48,324 nucleotides of DNA from Spirochaetales bacterium UBA6872 (GCA_002452215.1 DKCO01000054.1:1-48324); one strand, 5' to 3'. Positions 9,296 to 17,286 are shown, counted from the first letter of the stretch. Notes: a model not told the origin generated them from the sequence alone. Numbers and translations: made by a program.

Positions 9296-9805
9296 ATGCT
9301 TGAGAATATTATCTCGTCAGATGGCTTTACTCGTATGATCCATGTTTGTTCGATTTGGATTTTATTGACAATAGTTGTTCTTTTGTTTTCATGTTTTTCA
9401 GGTGTTCTTACACATCCTCTTATGAGAGCGAAGAAGAAACTATTGCTTATAAAGAGTCTTTGCTTGCAACTTGAGAGTCAGATTAAATCCTTTAGTAGTG
9501 CAAGTGATAAACTCGAATTGATAAAAGCGCTTAGAAAGATAATAAAGATAAAGAAGTCTATCTCGACTTCATTGAATGTCTATATCTACGATGATATAAG
9601 CAAGAAAACCAATGTCGGAAGCTTCTTCCAATATCTAGATGAAATAGAAGCGAAGTGCAAGAATGCTCTTTTATCTGTTTTTCAAAACGATTGGACTGAT
9701 GTTGCAGAGGAAATACATATGGCATCAGACGATGCATCTGCTTTGAGCCAGAAGCTTGATGATGTGATTAAAAAGGATGCTGGTGATAAGCTTTTGAAGC
9801 TCTAG
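9296..9805 (+). CDS. Hypothetical single-pass membrane protein
   Basis: 169 residues with no family I recognise. One hydrophobic helix near residues 15-40 (IWILLTIVVLLFSCF) is followed by a charged helical cytosolic part rich in Lys, Leu and Ser. GGAGGG at 9284-9289 lies 6 nt before ATG 9296; an adjacent ATG at 9293 is also possible. The start is coupled to the mscS stop. Its 3' end overlaps the convergent DUF4105 gene by 4 bp. A role beside the MscS channel is only guessed from position. Confidence 0.7.
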   Translation: MLENIISSDGFTRMIHVCSIWILLTIVVLLFSCFSGVLTHPLMRAKKKLLLIKSLCLQLESQIKSFSSASDKLELIKALRKIIKIKKSISTSLNVYIYDDISKKTNVGSFFQYLDEIEAKCKNALLSVFQNDWTDVAEEIHMASDDASALSQKLDDVIKKDAGDKLLKL

Positions 9806-11076
9806 CTTATCCTTTTGTTTATGATAAAATCCGACGAATACAGAATAATAGCCAATATATAATACTCTAGATTCTCTTCTATCATGTAATCGATTAAGAC
9901 TATTTTGATTGCAAGAATTCCAAGAGAAAAAACAAGAAGGATGAAAGATAGCTTAGCTATTCCTTTTCTCTTCTCTTTTTTCCCTAATGCTACCAAATGA
10001 AGAATGCTCAAAGCTAGAAGAATAGGGTTGAGAATCAAAATGTTTTCATTGAAATATGTAACATCATGAATGGATGAGCACATAAGAAAGAGAAGAGCAA
10101 GCGACATGACGCCTAGAACAAAATATATTGATGCTATCAAAATGTCGCAAATTTGTCTTATAATGCGACTCTTGCTTGTCAAGAGCAATATAGGGATTGA
10201 CAAGACTATTGAAAAAATAAGCGATCGAAGAAAGAAATTATAGCTGATAGGAGTTTCCTTTCTTGTTTTGCTTTCATAGATTGTTTGCGTTTCATTTTGT
10301 TGGTATGAGGATATTGCGCTGGAAAGTACATCTGGCAAGAACATTGCATCCCAAAGAGTTATTCTCTTATCGACATTTGGGCCAAGAAGGTAGTTGATTG
10401 CCCAATCGACTGGAAAAGATGAGCGCGATAAATATCGTTTTGTATATTCTCTAAGGGTATTTGGAGCTTCGATATTTTCTGCCCAAAACTTGAAATCGCC
10501 ACCAGTGAATGCATTATAGCTGTCTCTGAGTCTTGTTGTGCAATTATCGCTATAGTAGTTGTAAAGGTATGTCTGGTTCTCTGACTGGACATTGTATTGC
10601 AAAAAAGACAGCAAGCTAAACTTCTCGACCGGAGTCAATTCCAGTTCTAGCAAAAACACGCTCCTATCCTCATTGATCAGTTGATCCACTCTGTTTTTTG
10701 CATATGAGATCATTACGCTGTAGTATAGACGACCTAGTGCAAAGTTTTTGTAAAAGCTGTCATCGAAAGAGAAGATTCCATAGTCAAATGAAATCTCCTC
10801 TTTGCTAGGCAATTCTACAACAAAAGCCGAATGCCCAAAGTTTTCCCATACAAGCGAACCAGGACCTCCTGTGAGAAGATAGATATTTGTTTTTTCATAG
10901 AAATCAATATCGTTTTGTGTCAATTCGGTTTCATTTTTGCAATTGAAATTGTCAAGTTCATATTGGCTTTCAAATAGGTCGTCTCTTACAGTTATCAAAT
11001 CTTTGTCTATGGAAGCAGCACCCAATGAAAATAGAAAAAGGATCAACGAAAGTATTATTGCAAGATTTCTTCTCAT
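9802..11076 (-). CDS. DUF4105 (Lnb N-terminal-like) membrane protein
   Basis: 424 residues. A hydrophobic leader (residues ~5-22) is followed by an extracytoplasmic domain with the DUF4105 hallmarks: YLLTGGPGSLVWENFGHSAF near residues 71-90, DYGIFSF, and YNYYSDNCTTRLRD near 173-186. The His in GHS and the Cys in NCTTR suggest a papain-like hydrolase. The C-terminal ~140 residues contain about five membrane helices. The function of this architecture is not established to my knowledge. It is divergent from recO across a 77-bp gap, with its own -10 element. Confidence 0.85.
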   Translation of the reverse strand: MRRNLAIILSLILFLFSLGAASIDKDLITVRDDLFESQYELDNFNCKNETELTQNDIDFYEKTNIYLLTGGPGSLVWENFGHSAFVVELPSKEEISFDYGIFSFDDSFYKNFALGRLYYSVMISYAKNRVDQLINEDRSVFLLELELTPVEKFSLLSFLQYNVQSENQTYLYNYYSDNCTTRLRDSYNAFTGGDFKFWAENIEAPNTLREYTKRYLSRSSFPVDWAINYLLGPNVDKRITLWDAMFLPDVLSSAISSYQQNETQTIYESKTRKETPISYNFFLRSLIFSIVLSIPILLLTSKSRIIRQICDILIASIYFVLGVMSLALLFLMCSSIHDVTYFNENILILNPILLALSILHLVALGKKEKRKGIAKLSFILLVFSLGILAIKIVLIDYMIEENLEYYILAIILYSSDFIINKRIS

Positions 11077-11082
11077 GCTTGT

Positions 11083-11091
11083 ATGTTAGCA
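11083..11091 (-). promoter_or_regulatory. Extended -10 promoter of the DUF4105 gene
   Basis: Minus-strand TGC-TAACAT; the hexamer (11083-11088) ends 6 nt before the ATG. The same TAACAT hexamer heads the DegT-like gene. No ribosome binding site is visible. Confidence 0.4.
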
Positions 11092-11117
11092 TAAAAGCAT
11101 AAGATGGAATGCTTTCC

Positions 11118-11146
11118 TTGACACTTTTTTAGAGCTGCATTAAGTT
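11118..11146 (+). promoter_or_regulatory. Sigma-70-type promoter of recO
   Basis: A perfect -35 TTGACA (11118-11123), a 17-nt spacer, and a weaker -10 TAAGTT (11141-11146). The -10 ends 7 nt before the recO ATG, which has no ribosome binding site, so the transcript should be leaderless. Confidence 0.6.
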
Positions 11147-11153
11147 TAATCGC

Positions 11154-11885
11154 ATGGAAAGAGATTCAAAGGGGCTTGGAATTGTAATAAAAACAGATTA
11201 TGCAAAAACATCCGACAGCATTATCTCTGTTCTGACTCCCGATAAAGGAATCCTGAAAGTCTATTGCTATGGCTCAAGAAAGAGTTTGAAGAGTGCTAAT
11301 GCCTATATGTATACCGAAGCAAATTTCTCTTTGTACAGAAAAAGCGAGAATGCAATATACTCATTAAAGGATCTGGATGTGATATCGACGCATGATTATA
11401 TTTTCGAATCTCTTCAATCTATTGTGCTTTGCTCTCTTCTTTCTGAAGTAATCATAAAAGGCTCAGATCCAGATGCCAGATGCTATGAGCTTTTTGTGGA
11501 TTCAATTGACGGACTTGAATTCTACAATCCCGATTTAGTTGGCTCTGTTTTCATACTCAAGTACTTAAAATGGGCTGGTCTATCTGGAGATTGGAAGATA
11601 TGTCCTTCTTGCATGAAGGCTTACACAAATTGCGAAATACTTGGATTTTCATCAATCGATAGGGTGGCAGTGTGCTCTGATTGTGATACCATGAACATGA
11701 GTTATATACTTCCTGTGAATGCACGCCTATTCTCTGCTAGGGTTCTGGAACTGAATGACAAGGATGCTCTTAAGCTAAGGATAAGCGATGAGCAGATACA
11801 TAGGATATTCAGGTATTTGCTGAAGACTTTGTCTTTTGTTTTCCCGACTCCTCTCAAAACGATGGAGTCTGGATTGTTTTCTTAA
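11154..11885 (+). CDS. recO: DNA repair protein RecO
   Basis: 243 residues. The N-terminal OB-fold start is typical (GLGIVIKTDYAKTSDSIISVLT...). The helical C-terminal domain contains a zinc-binding CPSC...CSDC pair (about residues 149-152 and 180-183). RecO loads RecA onto SSB-coated gaps together with RecR. Length is standard. The ATG follows a promoter directly with no ribosome binding site. recJ begins 18 nt downstream, giving a compact recombination unit. Confidence 0.93.
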   Translation: MERDSKGLGIVIKTDYAKTSDSIISVLTPDKGILKVYCYGSRKSLKSANAYMYTEANFSLYRKSENAIYSLKDLDVISTHDYIFESLQSIVLCSLLSEVIIKGSDPDARCYELFVDSIDGLEFYNPDLVGSVFILKYLKWAGLSGDWKICPSCMKAYTNCEILGFSSIDRVAVCSDCDTMNMSYILPVNARLFSARVLELNDKDALKLRISDEQIHRIFRYLLKTLSFVFPTPLKTMESGLFS

Positions 11886-11903
11886 TAAAAAGGTTTATTC
11901 GAT

Positions 11904-14015
11904 ATGATTGTAAATATTCCGCCTTGCAATGCTGATATCGTAAGGCGCATATCCGAGCGATATTCTCTTCCTCTTTTGCTTGCAACGATATTGCAACGTA
12001 GGGGAGTGAAGGAAAAGGACATGCTTTATTACCTGGAGGATGAGTTTGTCTATCAAGAATCTCCATTCCTTGTTGATGACATATACACAGCAATCGAGAG
12101 GATAGATGAAGCAATTGAATCAGATGAGAAGATACTCATCTTTGGTGATAGAGATGTTGATGGTATTACAGCGACAGCTGTTGTCTATAAAACGTTAAAG
12201 AAGCTGGGTGCAAAAAATGTCTCGTGCAGGCTTCCACAGAAAGATGAGAGTTATGGCCTTAGCTTTGATATCGTCAAGGAAATACTTGATGGAGAATACA
12301 CTCTTGTCATCACAGTTGACAATGGAATCTCGGCTATCGATGAGATAAAGATGCTAGAGAAGAATGGCGTTTCGGTCATTGTCACCGATCATCATATCCC
12401 TGGTGATAGACTTCCGCCTTCAACTGCAATTCTAAATCCTCGACTCGAGGGTTCTGGCTTTATTTACGACAGCCTTTCAGGGTGTGCTGTTGCATCAAAG
12501 CTATGTTGGGCTCTTCTTTTTTCGAAAACTCCACTATATGACAATCGTGTTATACTTTTGCATGCAGAACCAGGAAATGGCACTGTAAGAATAAGTGCAT
12601 CAAAGCTTGAGAACCTTGTTGAAGTCGATAGAATTGTCGACGAAGTTCTGGATGGCGATAAGGGAGCGACATCGTCCAAGCTTTTTTCATTCCTTTCTTG
12701 TTCATTGCCTATATTTGTTTTGGACAGTGATACAGAAAAAGCAATGCTAATGAAAGCATTTGGCCCCAATGTGGATATTTCTCTTATAGATATTAGGCCT
12801 GAGCTTGAAAGAGTTTTGCCATCAAGCAAATCAAAGGGTCTTTATGAGCTTTCGCTTATCTCAAGAGCTGCAAAATATGTTCATGTCGATAAAGAGCTTA
12901 CAACGTTGATCTCTTTGTTCAAATCGATTTCTATACATAGATATCCAGAGCTTTCAAAGGACTTTGAGAGCATTATGCAAATAGAGGCTATTGCTACGAT
13001 TTCGGATCTAATGCCAATGACTGGTGAAAATAGGCTTATTGTAAAGAAGGGGCTAAAATTGATGACAAAGGCTCCAATAATGCAACTTCAATATCTATTT
13101 GCAAAGCAAAATTTAATCAACAAACCCATCACTGTGCAAGACATCTCATTCAAGATATCGCCAATATTGAATGCTGCTGGAAGGATGGGGGATCCTATGA
13201 AGGCGCTTTCGCTTTTCCTATCTGAAGATCGGAATGAGTGCGAAGCAATTGCCGATGATTTGATTGCTTTGAATACACAAAGACAAAAAAACGAGGAGAG
13301 TGCACTTCTTGAAGTTAGTCAGAAAGCTAGAGAAAGCTATGATGAGCTAAAGGAAAGATTTATTGTCTTGGATGATGGAAGCATTCCGAGAGGACTTACA
13401 GGAACACTCTCATCCAGGCTTTCCAACGAATATAATGTCCCTGTACTGGTGATGGCAACAATGGAGAATAGAGTCTCAGCATCGATGAGATGCAAGGAGC
13501 CATGGAATGCACGCGAATTCCTTTCTGAGTTCTCTTTCTTGTTCGATGACTATGGTGGACATAAATTCGCATCCGGCTTTTCCATGGATCTTTCTAATAA
13601 AGATGAGTTTTTGAAAGATATAAAAGAAAAGATACTTTCAATGGATTTCAACAAAAAACAAGAGAGCGTAATCGATGTTGATGCTGAGATTCCTTGTGAT
13701 TATATGGATTTTTCCATTTGGGATCTTAACAAGTATATGGAACCATTTGGACAAGAGAATGATTTCTTGAAACTATACATTCGCGATTGTGTAATCGATG
13801 AGATATACAGTTTGGGTTCAAATTCGAAACATGTGAAAATGATGATCAAATTCGGTCAATATTCATGGCCAGCTGTTTGGTGGAATTGCCCTGACAAGAG
13901 CTTGTATTTCAAAGGTTGCCATGCATCTCTTGTATTTTCCCCTGAACTCAATTACTGGAAAGGAGATGTGAAAGCCCAACTTTCGATTTTGAATATGGAA
14001 CCATTATTGACATAG
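11904..14015 (+). CDS. recJ: Single-stranded-DNA exonuclease RecJ with an internal insertion
   Basis: 703 residues. DHH phosphoesterase motifs are visible: GDRDVDG (81-87, Arg where most have Tyr), VDNG (138-141), TDHH (161-164). NAAGRMGDP near 420 and the DHHA1 GGHKFASGF near 550 follow. Between SGCAVASKL (192-200) and ATISDLMPMTGENR (364-377), motifs usually only a few tens of residues apart, lie ~160 residues, so ~130 appear inserted. The insert has no motif I can name securely. The enzyme degrades single strands 5' to 3' in RecF-pathway and mismatch repair. The promoter of rpsU overlaps its last codons. Confidence 0.94.
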   Translation: MIVNIPPCNADIVRRISERYSLPLLLATILQRRGVKEKDMLYYLEDEFVYQESPFLVDDIYTAIERIDEAIESDEKILIFGDRDVDGITATAVVYKTLKKLGAKNVSCRLPQKDESYGLSFDIVKEILDGEYTLVITVDNGISAIDEIKMLEKNGVSVIVTDHHIPGDRLPPSTAILNPRLEGSGFIYDSLSGCAVASKLCWALLFSKTPLYDNRVILLHAEPGNGTVRISASKLENLVEVDRIVDEVLDGDKGATSSKLFSFLSCSLPIFVLDSDTEKAMLMKAFGPNVDISLIDIRPELERVLPSSKSKGLYELSLISRAAKYVHVDKELTTLISLFKSISIHRYPELSKDFESIMQIEAIATISDLMPMTGENRLIVKKGLKLMTKAPIMQLQYLFAKQNLINKPITVQDISFKISPILNAAGRMGDPMKALSLFLSEDRNECEAIADDLIALNTQRQKNEESALLEVSQKARESYDELKERFIVLDDGSIPRGLTGTLSSRLSNEYNVPVLVMATMENRVSASMRCKEPWNAREFLSEFSFLFDDYGGHKFASGFSMDLSNKDEFLKDIKEKILSMDFNKKQESVIDVDAEIPCDYMDFSIWDLNKYMEPFGQENDFLKLYIRDCVIDEIYSLGSNSKHVKMMIKFGQYSWPAVWWNCPDKSLYFKGCHASLVFSPELNYWKGDVKAQLSILNMEPLLT

Positions 14016-14035
14016 ACTACTTATTTTTTTATTAT
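14007..14035 (+). promoter_or_regulatory. Strong promoter of rpsU
   Basis: A perfect TTGACA (14007-14012) overlaps the final codons of recJ. After exactly 17 nt comes TATTAT (14030-14035). Transcription should begin near 14042, giving a ~40-nt leader with a very strong ribosome binding site. Confidence 0.75.
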
Positions 14036-14045
14036 TTCAGAGGAT

Positions 14046-14056
14046 CTAGGCCCTAG
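14046..14056 (+). repeat. Perfect 11-bp dyad in the rpsU leader
   Basis: CTAGG-C-CCTAG is a perfect inverted repeat at about +5 to +15 of the predicted transcript. A 1-nt centre cannot form an RNA hairpin loop, so it is more plausible as a DNA operator or as chance. Just downstream, AAGGGGGTGAT (14064-14074) nearly matches the full anti-Shine-Dalgarno complement. Confidence 0.4.
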
Positions 14057-14081
14057 GAAGGGAAAGGGGGTGATTTAGAAT

Positions 14082-14291
14082 ATGGCATATGTAAAAGTAG
14101 ATGATAACGAGCCACTTGAGAAGTCAATCAAGCGCTTTAAGAGAATGGTTGAGAAGGAAGGCATTATCCGCGAGTGGAAGAAGCGTGAGTACTACGAGAA
14201 ACCCTCTACAATCCTCAATCGCAAGAACAAGGCTCTTGCAAGGAAGCAAATGAAGAAGGTTAGGAAGATGCATGCAGCTAAAGCATACTAA
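14082..14291 (+). CDS. rpsU: 30S ribosomal protein bS21
   Basis: 69 residues, highly basic. The start VKVDDNEPLEKSIKRFKR and the motif REYYEKPS are diagnostic of bS21, which helps mRNA docking near the 16S 3' end. An extended ribosome binding site (14064-14074) precedes the ATG by 7 nt. The gene has its own promoter and its own terminator, so it is a single-gene unit between recJ and serA. Confidence 0.97.
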   Translation: MAYVKVDDNEPLEKSIKRFKRMVEKEGIIREWKKREYYEKPSTILNRKNKALARKQMKKVRKMHAAKAY

Positions 14292-14303
14292 TCCATAGTT
14301 GAA

Positions 14304-14335
14304 AAGAGGTATCATTGATGTGGTGCCTCTTTTTT
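14304..14335 (+). terminator. Terminator of rpsU
   Basis: AAGAGG (14304-14309) pairs with CCTCTT (14326-14331), extendable by a G-T and an A-T pair, followed by a T run. It lies 13 nt after the rpsU stop. Confidence 0.8.
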
Positions 14336-14433
14336 CAAGTCAACTAAAACCGTTTTATTGATAGCAATAAATCAATAATATTTAGCTTTTTGAAAATCAT
14401 CATCTTTTTTTCTTATATTAACATCAATTTTTT

Positions 14434-14462
14434 TTGACATCTCTTCTCTTTAGTGCAATACT
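14434..14462 (+). promoter_or_regulatory. Promoter of the serA-serC operon
   Basis: Perfect TTGACA (14434-14439), a 17-nt spacer, and AATACT (14457-14462, 4 of 6). The leader would be ~15 nt and contains AAAGGAG (14471-14477) 7 nt before the serA ATG, so this operon is not leaderless. Confidence 0.6.
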
Positions 14463-14484
14463 TAACCCATAAAGGAGAATAAAG

Positions 14485-15372
14485 ATGCTAATTTTGATTT
14501 CAGATGCTTTTGATAAATCACTTCCTGAAAAGCTTTCTGTATTCGGTGAAGTTACAACCGATACATCACGCCTTAGCGAGGCAGATGTTGTTTTGATCAG
14601 ATCCAAGACAAAAGCTACAAAAGAATACATTGACGAAGCTAAGAATATGAAGCTTATTATTCGTGGCGGAGTTGGTATGGATAATATCGACAGAGAGTAT
14701 TGCAAAGAAAAGGGTATTGTTGCAACAAATACACCTAAGTCATCAGCAATTGCTGTTGCAGAGCTTGCATTCGCACTTATGATTTCTGTTCCTAATCATA
14801 TTGTTTATTACGACAATACTATGAAGGATGGAGAGTGGAACAAGAAGACTAAGAGAACAGAGCTTTACGGAAAGACGCTTGCACTTCTTGGAATCGGGAA
14901 TATCGCAACAAAGGTCGCGGAACGTGCAAAAGCATTCGGAATGAGAGTAGTTGCATACGACAAATATGTCTCTTCCTCTCCTGTTGCTGAGATGATGGGC
15001 CTTGAGGAGGCTGTAAGAGAAGCTGATTATATCTCAATGCATCTTCCTTATACTCCAGAGACAGATAAGATCATAGGAAAGGATTTGATTTCCAAGATGG
15101 AGAAAAAGCCTGTGATAATCAACACTGGACGTGGCAAGTGTGTTGATGAGTATGCTATGGCAGAAGCGTTGGAAAATGGATCTGTATCATGGTTCTGCAC
15201 CGATGTCTATTCATCTGAGCCTCCAGAGGTTGATTCGAATCCTCTTTTCAAAGCAAAGAACGTCACTTTTACACCGCATGTTGGAGCAAATACAAATGAG
15301 AACCTTCTCAGAATCGGGCAAGAAGTTTGCCAGACAATCGAGAAGTACCAGAAGGAGGGATTGATCAAATGA
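14485..15372 (+). CDS. serA: D-3-phosphoglycerate dehydrogenase (short form)
   Basis: 295 residues of the D-2-hydroxyacid dehydrogenase family. A nucleotide-binding loop LGIGNIATKVAERAKAFG, the catalytic-arginine region INTGRGKCVDE and the catalytic histidine TPHVGANTNEN are visible. The ACT regulatory domain of long SerA is absent, so feedback control by serine through ACT is not expected. Adjacency to serC makes 3-phosphoglycerate the likely substrate; without that context another 2-hydroxyacid would be possible. It overlaps serC by 4 bp (ATGA). Confidence 0.9.
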   Translation: MLILISDAFDKSLPEKLSVFGEVTTDTSRLSEADVVLIRSKTKATKEYIDEAKNMKLIIRGGVGMDNIDREYCKEKGIVATNTPKSSAIAVAELAFALMISVPNHIVYYDNTMKDGEWNKKTKRTELYGKTLALLGIGNIATKVAERAKAFGMRVVAYDKYVSSSPVAEMMGLEEAVREADYISMHLPYTPETDKIIGKDLISKMEKKPVIINTGRGKCVDEYAMAEALENGSVSWFCTDVYSSEPPEVDSNPLFKAKNVTFTPHVGANTNENLLRIGQEVCQTIEKYQKEGLIK

Positions 15373-16451
15373 ATAGAAAAATGAATTTCTTTGCAGGGCC
15401 AAGTACTATGCCTTTGGAAGTCTTGGAGGCAATTCAGAAGGATATTGTTGATTACAAAGGCAATGGGCTGTCGATGATTGAAGCTTCACATAGAGGTGGA
15501 ATGTTTGAAGAGATGTATGATGAATGTCTTGCAGACTTTAGGTCTCTTCTTTCTATTCCAGACAATTATGATGTCTATTTCCTTGGCGGCGGAGCAACAT
15601 TGCAATTTACGATGATTCCTATGAACTTCCTTGTCGATGGCAAAGTTGCTGACTATGCAAAGACTGGAACTTGGTCAAACAAAGCAGCGCAAGATGCATC
15701 AAAGCTTGGAAAAGTGAATATCTATTTCGATGGAAAAGAAAAAAACTTCACCACATTGCCAGATCCGAAGAGTGTCAAGCCTTCTGAGAATTCTGCATAC
15801 CTCTATCTTTGTTCGAACGAGACAATTGGAGGAATAGAGTGGCAAGAGTTCCCTGATACAGGTGATGTTCCATTGATTGCTGATATGTCTTCCGATATTC
15901 TTTCACGCCCTGTGGATGTATCGAAGTTCGGTATGATCTATGGTGGTGTTCAGAAGAATCTTGGCCCAGCTGGCGCAACATTCATAATCATGAGAAAAGA
16001 TATGCTCGAAAATAGAAATCCAAACCTAACAGCTTATATGGATTATGCATTGCATTCAAAAGAAAAAGGTTTGTACAACACTCCTCCTGTATTCTCAATT
16101 TGGGGTGTCAAATTGATGCTAGAGTGGATCAAGAAGAATGGTGGTGCAGAGGGAATGGAAAAGAGAGCTAGAGAGAAAGCAGGTTATATCTATGATGTAA
16201 TCGACTCTTCCGATTTCTTCAGGAGCCCTGTTGATCCAAAGTACAGATCAAGAATGAATATTGTTTTCAGGCTTCCATCTGAGGAACTTGAGGCTAAATT
16301 CATCGAAGAGTCAAAGAAGCAAGGAATGCTTGGCTTAAAGGGACATAGGTCTGTTGGTGGACTCAGAGCATCTGTATATAACTCGTTGCCAATGGAAGAC
16401 GCAAGAGCCCTTGCCCAGTTCATGAAGGAATTCGAAAGAAAGAACGGTTAA
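15369..16451 (+). CDS. serC: Phosphoserine aminotransferase
   Basis: 360 residues, the standard SerC length. The start NFFAGPSTMP and the PLP lysine in GGVQKNLGPAG (Lys196) are characteristic, as is the C-terminal GHRSVGGLRASVYN. It converts 3-phosphohydroxypyruvate to phosphoserine. The ATG at 15369 overlaps the serA stop and is preceded by AAGGAGGG at 8 nt; a longer upstream in-frame start lies inside serA and is rejected. serB is not in the window. Confidence 0.97.
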   Translation: MNRKMNFFAGPSTMPLEVLEAIQKDIVDYKGNGLSMIEASHRGGMFEEMYDECLADFRSLLSIPDNYDVYFLGGGATLQFTMIPMNFLVDGKVADYAKTGTWSNKAAQDASKLGKVNIYFDGKEKNFTTLPDPKSVKPSENSAYLYLCSNETIGGIEWQEFPDTGDVPLIADMSSDILSRPVDVSKFGMIYGGVQKNLGPAGATFIIMRKDMLENRNPNLTAYMDYALHSKEKGLYNTPPVFSIWGVKLMLEWIKKNGGAEGMEKRAREKAGYIYDVIDSSDFFRSPVDPKYRSRMNIVFRLPSEELEAKFIEESKKQGMLGLKGHRSVGGLRASVYNSLPMEDARALAQFMKEFERKNG

Positions 16452-16452
16452 T

Positions 16453-16905
16453 ATGAAAAAAATCGATGAAACCAATAAGGCGATAATCAAGCAGCTAAGG
16501 GATGGAAGAAAAGCTTTCTCTGCAATTGCAGAGGAGCTTGGAATTACTGAGAATACTGTTAGATCTAGAGTAAATAAACTCTTGGAAGATGGAGTATTGT
16601 CAATTTCCGGGCTTGTGGATCCTGCTCGTATTCCAGGTTTGCAAGTTGTTATAATGGGAGTAAAGCTTTCTACTATGGAATTGCAAGAAAAAGCTAATGA
16701 GTTTTTGTCCCTTAGAGGAGTTGTCTCGGTTTCTGTTGTCACTGGACGATATGATCTTGTTGTGGAGCTTGTGCTTTGTGAAGATGAGGATCTTTCCTTG
16801 TTGCAATTCTTCTCTAATGAGCTTACAAAGATCAAGGACGTTCTTGATGTGGAATCATTTGTAGTATACAAATCACTTAATTTGAAGGTTCCATACATAT
16901 TATAA
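16453..16905 (+). CDS. Lrp/AsnC-family transcriptional regulator
   Basis: 150 residues. The N-terminal HTH is clear (IIKQLRDGRKAFSAIAEELGITENTVRSRVNKL, residues ~12-45). A RAM/ACT-like ligand domain follows (VVSVSVVTGRYDLVVEL). It starts 1 nt after serC and ends at a strong terminator, so it is the third gene of the serine operon. A role in sensing an amino acid and controlling serAC is a reasonable inference. The effector cannot be read from sequence. Confidence 0.9.
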   Translation: MKKIDETNKAIIKQLRDGRKAFSAIAEELGITENTVRSRVNKLLEDGVLSISGLVDPARIPGLQVVIMGVKLSTMELQEKANEFLSLRGVVSVSVVTGRYDLVVELVLCEDEDLSLLQFFSNELTKIKDVLDVESFVVYKSLNLKVPYIL

Positions 16906-16922
16906 CGAAACGAACAAGAATT

Positions 16923-16968
16923 GGCTGTTGCAAAGTGCTTTATTAGCCTGGTGCAACAGCCTTTTTTT
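16923..16968 (+). terminator. Terminator of the serine operon
   Basis: A perfect 10-bp stem GGCTGTTGCA/TGCAACAGCC (16923-16932 with 16952-16961) with a 19-nt loop and seven T. Its first 13 bases (GGCTGTTGCAAAG) are identical to the 5' arm region of the terminator at 24614. Confidence 0.9.
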
Positions 16969-16976
16969 CTGCAGAA

Positions 16977-17150
16977 TTCCCATTAATTCATCATTGTCCT
17001 TATAATAGATTTTGATTCTAGATTACTGCACATGAACAATTGAGAGACGTAAATTGTGATGTCTTCTAAAGCTAGCCTTAACCTGTAATCTGTATCTAGC
17101 ATTACAATGTAACATATTGCTATTCGTAAGCAATAAACATCCCATTTAGA
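16977..17150 (+). other. Non-coding interval with a possible small-RNA promoter
   Basis: No gene is supported between the serine-operon terminator and tRNA-Leu. A consensus TATAAT (17001-17006) lies 18 nt after TTCCCA (16977-16982). The predicted transcript contains complementary segments CTAGATTAC near 17019 and GTAATCT...CTAG near 17086-17100, plus a 6-bp hairpin ATTGCT/AGCAAT at about 17116-17134. No terminator in this direction is obvious. A small RNA is possible but unproven. Confidence 0.25.
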
Positions 17151-17154
17151 TTAA

Positions 17155-17183
17155 TAAAAAAAGCCCTTACATTATAAGGACTT
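17155..17183 (-). terminator. Terminator of tRNA-Leu
   Basis: On the minus strand AAGTCCTTA pairs with TAAGGGCTT (one G-T pair) around a 5-nt loop, followed by a T run (plus-strand A run at 17155-17162). It begins 7 nt after the tRNA 3' end. Confidence 0.8.
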
Positions 17184-17190
17184 AGATTTA

Positions 17191-17274
17191 TGCGGCCAAC
17201 TGGACTTGAACCAGCACGCCCGTTAAAGCACTAGCACCTCAAGCTAGCTTGTCTACCAATTCCAACATAGCCGC
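17191..17274 (-). tRNA. tRNA-Leu (GAG anticodon)
   Basis: 84-nt class II tRNA. The acceptor GCGGCTA pairs with TGGCCGC, with discriminator A at 17191. The D-loop region reads GGAATTGGTAGAC as in leucine tRNAs. The anticodon stem CTAGC/GCTAG encloses TTGAGGT, giving GAG (plus-strand 17238-17240). A long variable arm and the TTCAAGT T-loop follow. CCA is not encoded. It has its own promoter and terminator. Confidence 0.95.
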
Positions 17275-17286
17275 ATTACCGTATTG

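Noticed and set aside
17008..17100. Short peptides in the intergenic interval (for example an ATG-TCT-TCT frame of 9 codons)
   Set aside because: They are too short, with no ribosome binding site at proper spacing.
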